Shown here: in pieces, positions 6,888 to 11,265 of the stretch | Numbering within the stretch: the first letter of the stretch is position 1 | Layout: the number at the start of each line of letters is the position of its first letter | Source: Albibeggiatoa sp964388965 | Lineage (GTDB): Bacteria > Pseudomonadota > Gammaproteobacteria > Beggiatoales > Beggiatoaceae | Assembly (NCBI GenBank): GCA_964388965.1 | Contig: CAYMCP010000094.1 | Location: forward strand, 1-11,265 | Direction of reading: 5' to 3' | Length of the DNA: 11,265 nt | Translations under genes and position numbers: made by a program | Notes under the pieces: model-generated | Database searches by the model: none | What the model saw: only the letters and a program-made list of their open reading frames with translations | Told to the model about the DNA's origin: nothing

Positions 6888-7877
6888 TTGGATTTTATAG
6901 TGAATATAAGTCTTAAAAATACTAAACAGCACATTTTGATTAAACTCGTCCACATATTTACAAAATTATTCCATATTACCAACCAGTTATGGCATAAATC
7001 TATTCAACGCCAACTTGTGTTAGGTATTGCGCTGGTTCACGCTGTATTAATGACAATCTTCATTTTAGATTTAACCGAACGTGAACGAAATTTTTTACAA
7101 CAACAAAGTTTACACCAAGCTAAAGCCCTATCTGAAATGTTAGCCGCAAACAGTAGTTCATGGGTATTAGCGAGTGATGTAGTTGGATTAAATGAAATTT
7201 TAAGTTATCAAAAACGTTATCCCGGACTAGATTACGCGATGGTTATTTCTCAACGCGGTCAAGTGTTAGCTCATACTAGCACAGAATTTATTGGTCATTA
7301 TTTAAATGATGAGAAAAGTAAAGAAATTTTTAGCAATAAAATAGATTTTGAAACAAAAATATTATGGAAAACTAAAGATTATTTAGATATAGCCTCGCCT
7401 ATTGTGTCCACAGGCAAACTAATTGGCTGGGTACGGGTAGGATTGTCTACAAAATACGTCGAAGAAAATTTACAAGTCGTAACACGTAATGGTTTATTGT
7501 ATACCTTGCTAGCAATATTGGTTGGTATTTTGTTTGCGGTAATTATGGCGCGTGGTTTGACGGCAGGCATTAAAAATTTACTCGACGTTACAGATAAAGT
7601 ACGTCAAGGTGAACGCCAAGTACGTGCAGATGAACTACGTTATGATGAAATTGGACGATTAGGTAAAGCTTTTAATGAAATGATTATTGCTATTGATAAA
7701 TCAGACCGTGAATTAACAGTTGCCAAAGAGCAAGCAGAACAAAGTAATCACGCTAAAAGTCAATTTATCGCTAATATGAGTCATGAATTGCGCACGCCGC
7801 TAAATGCAGTTATTGGTTATAGTGATATGTTGCAAGAGGAAATTGGAGAGTTAGATACAAGAGTTAGATACAAGTGA
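6888..7877 (+). CDS. Hybrid sensor histidine kinase, N-terminal half (frameshifted)
   Basis: This 329-residue ORF is the sensor half of a broken kinase. It has a transmembrane helix at about 42-61, a periplasmic region of about 140 residues, a second helix at about 203-222 and a HAMP-like linker (about 222-275). A dimerisation helix follows with the H-box MSHELRTPLN and phospho-accepting His299. After ELDT (321-324) the frame is lost and five foreign residues lead to TGA at 7875. The cause is the 13-bp duplication at 7848-7873. The start is uncertain: TTG 6888 has GAGTGG seven bases upstream, while GTG 6900 has GGAT upstream. Without the ATP-binding domain this product cannot autophosphorylate. 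It lies directly behind the PhnD-like lipoprotein gene, which is its probable periplasmic partner. Confidence 0.85.
   Translation: MDFIVNISLKNTKQHILIKLVHIFTKLFHITNQLWHKSIQRQLVLGIALVHAVLMTIFILDLTERERNFLQQQSLHQAKALSEMLAANSSSWVLASDVVGLNEILSYQKRYPGLDYAMVISQRGQVLAHTSTEFIGHYLNDEKSKEIFSNKIDFETKILWKTKDYLDIASPIVSTGKLIGWVRVGLSTKYVEENLQVVTRNGLLYTLLAILVGILFAVIMARGLTAGIKNLLDVTDKVRQGERQVRADELRYDEIGRLGKAFNEMIIAIDKSDRELTVAKEQAEQSNHAKSQFIANMSHELRTPLNAVIGYSDMLQEEIGELDTRVRYK
7848..7873 (+). repeat. Perfect 13-bp tandem duplication that frameshifts the kinase
   Basis: The unit gagttagatacaa occurs at 7848-7860 and again, identically, at 7861-7873. Thirteen bases shift the frame by one. Removing one unit joins EEIGELDT to SEIASDLSKI and the later INDILNLSKIESGK motif, the normal continuation of a histidine kinase dimerisation domain, and gives a 786-residue ORF from 6888 to 9261. 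Confidence 0.95.
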
Positions 7878-7929
7878 AATCGCTTCAGATTTATCAAAAA
7901 TTAATGCGGCAGGACAACATTTATTAGGT

Positions 7930-9261
7930 TTGATTAATGATATATTGAATTTATCTAAAATTGAATCTGGTAAAATGGAAGTATTTAATGAAACATTTGA
8001 TGTCCGAAAAGTTTTGGAAGAAGTCATTACTACTGTAGATATTTTAGCTAAAAAGAATCGTAATAAATTAATTTTTCGTTGTGATTCTGATATTGGTTTA
8101 ATGCACTCGGATGTGACCAAAATAAGACAAATTTTACTCAATTTATTGGGTAATGCGTCTAAATTTACCGATAATGGGACGATTACTTTGAGTGTTAGTA
8201 AGCAGCAGAGAAATAATGTTGATTGGATTTGTTTCTCAATTGCTGATACGGGCATTGGTATTTCAGAGCAGCAACAGAAAAAATTATTTAAAGCGTTCAG
8301 TCAAGTTGATGCCTCCAGCACACGTAAATACGGAGGAACAGGATTAGGTTTATCGATCACTAAACGTTTTACCGAAATGTTGGGGGGTGAGGTCAGCATT
8401 CAAAGCGAGCCAAATAAGGGTACTGTATTTACAGCATATTTTCCGCTTAAAATGGTAAGTCGTCAGAGTATTCCAGAATTGGAACAGCAATTAGCGCAAA
8501 TTCCACCTGTATTGGAAGATAAACAGTCCACTATTTTGGTCATTGATGATGATGCTGATGTTAGAGGTTTGTTAAGTAAATACATTAAACAATTAGATTA
8601 TAGAGTGGTAACCGCAAAAAATGGACACGAAGGTTTGCAACTTGCGCATCAATTAAATCCACAATTAATTACTTTGGATGTTATGATGCCAAGCATGGAC
8701 GGTTGGACGGTGTTGACAGAATTAAAAAGTGACCCTCAATTACAGCATATTCCTGTCGTTATGTTGTCTATGATTGAAAATCAAGAATTAGGTTATTCAC
8801 TAGGCGCAGCAGAATATTTGCTTAAACCTATTGAATATAAAAAAATTATGAAAGTGCTGGATAAATATCGTACAACGGCACAGCGCGGAAAAATCCTTGT
8901 TGTTGAAGATGATATAATGATCCGTGATATGCTTAAAAAAATGTTAAACAAAGATGGTTGGAAAGTGATTTTTGCCAGTAATGGCAAGGTAGGATTAAAT
9001 ATATTGCAAGATGAACAGCTAGATATTATTTTATTAGATTTAATGATGCCCAAAATGGACGGTTATGAATTTATCAGTTGTTTACGCAGGCAAAAACAGC
9101 AACGTAAAATTCCAATTGTTGTTTTAACCGCCAAAGATGTAACGCTAGCAGATAAGCAACAATTATCTGAAGTTCATGCAATATTCCAAAAGGGCGCGTA
9201 TCATCGAGAGGAATTATTAGCAGAATTACGTGATTTATTGATTCAGAATAATAAAACATAA
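7930..9261 (+). CDS. Hybrid sensor histidine kinase, C-terminal half: ATPase domain and two receivers (frameshifted)
   Basis: This 443-residue stretch is the catalytic half of the same kinase. From the nominal TTG at 7930 it begins with INDILNLSKIESGK, the end of the dimerisation domain. The HATPase domain follows with N-box NLLGNASKFT (Asn75), DTGIGI (106-111), an F-box region LFKAF (119-123) and GGTGLGL (135-141). Two receiver domains come next: ILVIDDD with acceptor Asp250 and Lys299, then ILVVEDD with Asp370 and Lys421. The coding frame is open upstream to the duplication at 7861, so 7930 is simply the first usable start and not a real gene start; I see no good RBS there. The gene has no DNA-binding or enzymatic output domain, so signal must pass to a separate partner. 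Expression of this half alone is doubtful. Confidence 0.85.
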   Translation: MINDILNLSKIESGKMEVFNETFDVRKVLEEVITTVDILAKKNRNKLIFRCDSDIGLMHSDVTKIRQILLNLLGNASKFTDNGTITLSVSKQQRNNVDWICFSIADTGIGISEQQQKKLFKAFSQVDASSTRKYGGTGLGLSITKRFTEMLGGEVSIQSEPNKGTVFTAYFPLKMVSRQSIPELEQQLAQIPPVLEDKQSTILVIDDDADVRGLLSKYIKQLDYRVVTAKNGHEGLQLAHQLNPQLITLDVMMPSMDGWTVLTELKSDPQLQHIPVVMLSMIENQELGYSLGAAEYLLKPIEYKKIMKVLDKYRTTAQRGKILVVEDDIMIRDMLKKMLNKDGWKVIFASNGKVGLNILQDEQLDIILLDLMMPKMDGYEFISCLRRQKQQRKIPIVVLTAKDVTLADKQQLSEVHAIFQKGAYHREELLAELRDLLIQNNKT

Positions 9262-9393
9262 AGCAGCACAGTAAACTTGATATTTACAGAGCTGGTTTGA
9301 TAACTTACTTTCCGTATTTAGTATCCTGAATATTTTATCTTTTCTCTCGTTTCTATCCATTAAACCGCTCGATTAAAATCATCGCCATCTTTT

Positions 9394-10947
9394 TTAAGTT
9401 AAGACAATATCATATTGCTCTTGCGTGTATGATGCCTCTGGCTGAAAGCGGATCGGACGATTAATGAATTCTGCTAATTCTGCTACTGTTGTTGATTCAT
9501 CATCTAAAATTAAATCTACGACCTCCGTCGAGGCTAGCACTAAAAAACCATTAGATTCAAATTGACGGGCTTCGCGTAGAATTTCTCTAAAAATCTCATA
9601 AGTAACTGTTTCTCTTGTTTTGATTGTGCCACGTCCGCAACAAATTGGACAAGGTTCGCATAAAACATGCTCTAAGCTTTCACGAGTGCGTTTGCGAGTC
9701 ATTTGCACCAAGCCTAATGAGGATACATCGCTAATGTGACTTTTGGTGTGATCTTTTTCTAAAGACTTTTCCAATACACGCAATACTTGCCGCCTATGCT
9801 CACCATCAATCATATCAATAAAATCGATAATAATAATCCCACCTAAATTGCGTAATCGCAGTTGGCGCGCAATAGCTTGTGCTGCTTCCAAATTGGTTTT
9901 AAAAATGGTTTCTTCTAAATTGCGACTGCCTACAAAACCACCTGTATTTACGTCAATTGTCGTCATCGCTTCGGTTTGATCAACAACTAGATAACCACCT
10001 GATTTAAGCTGTACTTTTCTTTCTAATGCGCGATTAATTTCATCTTCAATCGAATATAAATCAAAAATCGGTCGTTCGCCCGGATAATATTCAATATTGG
10101 ACGCTAATTCTGGGATGAATTTATGTGCAAAAGCAATGGCTTCTTGATAAGTTTCGTATGAATCAATACGCACTTTTTCAATCTGTGAACCCATTAAATC
10201 ACGAATGGTACGAATAACTAAAGAAAAATCTTTATAAATCAGTGTCTTTTGCATACTTTTCGCATTGCGTTCTTGAATATCTTCCCATAAACGACATAGA
10301 AACTGCATATCAGCCCATAGCATTTCTTCCGTCGCGCCTTCTGCTGCGGTGCGAATAATAAAGCCGTAACAACATCTATCGTTTTCAATTTCTGTAGCAG
10401 GCATCGCTTGTACGACTAGTGTATCATCATCAGTGTGCTGCTCGAACATTGGCTGTCCAGCAATACCCATTAAACGTAATCCTATATCTTTTAATCGTTT
10501 ACGTTCTTCATCTTTCTCAATTCGAGTTGAAATGCCAATCATGTGCGGCGAATAGGGTAGGAATACAACATAACGGGAAGGGATAGATATTTGTGTCGTA
10601 AGACGCGCTCCTTTAGTCCCAAGTGGGTCTTTAACGACTTGTACGAGTAGATGTTGACCTTCGTGGATAAGTTCACTGATAGAGGACTCTTTGCGATCCG
10701 TATTAGGATTTAGAGTGTGAACGTTAATGATGTCTGACGCATGAAGAAACGCCGCACGTTCTAAACCAATGTCTACAAACGCCGCTTGCATTCCCGGTAA
10801 TACGCGACAAACCTCACCTTTGTAAATATTACTGACTAATCCTCGCTTACTAGTGCGTTCAATCATCACCTCCTGTAATACACCATTTTCGACCACTGCA
10901 ACACGAGTTTCTTTAGGTGTCACATTAATTAAAATTTCTTCACTCAT
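9394..10947 (-). CDS. rng: Ribonuclease G
   Basis: A 517-residue endoribonuclease of the RNase E/G family, slightly longer than the E. coli enzyme (489). It trims the 5' end of 16S rRNA and degrades mRNAs in the cytoplasm. The N-terminal S1-type domain (about 38-128) includes VLPGMQAAFVDIG (49-61). The catalytic core has TTIDVNTGGFVG with Asp332 and IIIIDFIDM with Asp375, the two Mg-binding aspartates. The zinc-link CPIC (433-436) is preceded by an additional Cys430 and followed by Cys437. The C-terminal scaffold of RNase E is absent, which supports RNase G. ATG at 10947 has AGGA five bases upstream. It is convergent with the kinase; the 132-base gap 9262-9393 shows no convincing terminator. 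The usual partners maf and yhdP are not next to it here. Stop TAA. Confidence 0.96.
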   Translation of the reverse strand: MSEEILINVTPKETRVAVVENGVLQEVMIERTSKRGLVSNIYKGEVCRVLPGMQAAFVDIGLERAAFLHASDIINVHTLNPNTDRKESSISELIHEGQHLLVQVVKDPLGTKGARLTTQISIPSRYVVFLPYSPHMIGISTRIEKDEERKRLKDIGLRLMGIAGQPMFEQHTDDDTLVVQAMPATEIENDRCCYGFIIRTAAEGATEEMLWADMQFLCRLWEDIQERNAKSMQKTLIYKDFSLVIRTIRDLMGSQIEKVRIDSYETYQEAIAFAHKFIPELASNIEYYPGERPIFDLYSIEDEINRALERKVQLKSGGYLVVDQTEAMTTIDVNTGGFVGSRNLEETIFKTNLEAAQAIARQLRLRNLGGIIIIDFIDMIDGEHRRQVLRVLEKSLEKDHTKSHISDVSSLGLVQMTRKRTRESLEHVLCEPCPICCGRGTIKTRETVTYEIFREILREARQFESNGFLVLASTEVVDLILDDESTTVAELAEFINRPIRFQPEASYTQEQYDIVLT

Positions 10948-10985
10948 TAGTATCCTATGCTTTTAGTTTTGTAATTTTGAGCTAT

Positions 10986-11013
10986 TTTATAAACTAAACT
11001 TATCTTTCGTCTA
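10986..11013 (-). promoter_or_regulatory. Candidate promoter for rng
   Basis: On the minus strand TAGACG (11008-11013) and TATAAA (10986-10991) are 16 bases apart, about 40 bases before the rng ATG. The -10 is good and the -35 is mediocre. The stretch 10948-11085 otherwise holds no ORF that I can support. With the MITE-like repeat and the IS607-like end it fills the gene-free region 10948-11265. Confidence 0.35.
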
Positions 11014-11085
11014 CAAATTTATCTAATACCACGTAAAACCTTGTCTTTCACAGCGAAAATATAGGTGCAACAGACATCGCTTCAA

Positions 11086-11193
11086 TGCTATTAAATTAAG
11101 CAATTTTTGTCATGCTAAACTTGATTAGGAATCCTTATTTTTCAAACAATTGTGGATTTCCGCTTGTGCGAGAATGATGCTAATTTAATAGCA
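11086..11193. repeat. MITE-like 108-bp element with 13-bp terminal inverted repeats
   Basis: The ends are perfect inverted repeats: TGCTATTAAATTA (11086-11098) and TAATTTAATAGCA (11181-11193). Inside is a second, imperfect palindrome: gtcatgctaaacttg...ggaatcc (11109-11134) against ggatttccgcttgtgcgagaatga (11154-11177). This resembles the widespread intergenic GTCATTC...GGAATCC / GGATT...GAATGAC repeats. There is no ORF. RNA from either strand could fold into a long hairpin. The palindrome GCACTAGTGC (11191-11200) overlaps the right end. Flanking direct repeats are not obvious. Confidence 0.6.
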
Positions 11194-11210
11194 CTAGTGC
11201 ACCGTGTGGG

Positions 11211-11265
11211 GGGTTAGATAGCAGCTATTGAAAACTTAGTTATACTTTTCTATACTTAGTAATTA
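11211..11265 (+). mobile_element. Inner end of a second IS607-like element, running off the right edge
   Basis: This is the inverted copy of 160-214 (54/55 identical), starting with GGGTTAGATAG at 11211 and continuing to the window edge. By analogy with the left copy, a tnpA gene should begin about 110 bases beyond the right edge on the plus strand. The flank just outside (gtgcaccgtgtggg) differs from the left flank, so these are two separate insertions or an inverted pair, not one duplicated junction. Confidence 0.6.

Noticed and set aside
7848..7873. CRISPR-like or regulatory repeat
   Set aside because: Two units of 13 bases with no spacer inside a coding region are a tandem duplication, not an array.
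7861..7932. Programmed ribosomal frameshifting at the kinase break
   Set aside because: There is no slippery heptamer near the break, and the simple 13-bp duplication explains the shift fully.
7851..8255. Minus-strand ORF of 134 codons under the kinase
   Set aside because: It lies opposite the kinase coding frame, which carries the dimerisation and ATP-binding motifs here, and it has no recognisable motif of its own.
9262..9393. Bidirectional terminator between the convergent kinase and rng genes
   Set aside because: Only short imperfect stems (for example GTAAA/TTTAC near 9271-9288) are present, without a proper T tract next to them.
1..11265. A defence, CRISPR or biosynthetic gene cluster between the IS607-like ends
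   Set aside because: All intact genes are amino-acid, sugar-nucleotide, RNA-processing or sensing genes; no nuclease-effector, toxin-antitoxin or modular synthase signatures were seen.

Overview
The window looks like an AT-rich gammaproteobacterial chromosome segment. The reasons are a gammaproteobacterial-type RNase G, a bifunctional ManC with a fused isomerase domain, a lipoprotein sensor with a hybrid histidine kinase, and several decayed insertion sequences and dispersed repeats. Sulfur-oxidising Thiotrichales/Beggiatoa-like bacteria fit this style, but that placement is inference, not something the sequence proves.

Layout. Positions 1-214 are the inner end of an IS607-like element, with the first 16 codons of its MerR/serine-recombinase TnpA reading off the left edge. 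On the minus strand follow a 2-isopropylmalate/citramalate synthase-type gene (303-1847), trpF (1884-2498), manC (2662-4077) and an unidentified membrane-anchored protein (4158-5057). Positions 5097-5768 hold the C-terminal remnant of an IS701/IS4-type DDE transposase on the minus strand, with three in-frame TAG codons. On the plus strand come a PhnD-like periplasmic binding lipoprotein (5902-6822) and a membrane hybrid histidine kinase (6888-9261). The kinase is split by a perfect 13-bp tandem duplication at 7848-7873. Rng (RNase G, 9394-10947) is convergent on the minus strand. Its upstream region holds a 108-bp MITE-like inverted-repeat element (11086-11193). The last 55 bases (11211-11265) repeat, in inverted orientation and with one mismatch, the IS607-like end at 160-214.

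How the genes fit together. trpF (tryptophan synthesis) and the LeuA/CimA-type gene (branched-chain amino acid synthesis) are close and codirectional and probably cotranscribed. manC makes GDP-mannose for surface polysaccharide. The PhnD-like lipoprotein and the hybrid kinase look like a dedicated periplasmic sensing pair: a ligand-binding protein feeding a sensor with two C-terminal receiver domains. In this allele the kinase is off, because the phosphorylatable His and the ATP-binding domain are in different frames. Deleting one 13-bp unit restores a 786-residue protein.

The most interesting signals are the reversible-looking kinase frameshift, the inverted IS607-like ends framing the window, and the pattern of in-frame TAG codons in the transposase remnant and between trpF and the LeuA-type gene. 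I found no CRISPR array, tRNA, rRNA, toxin-antitoxin or defence genes.
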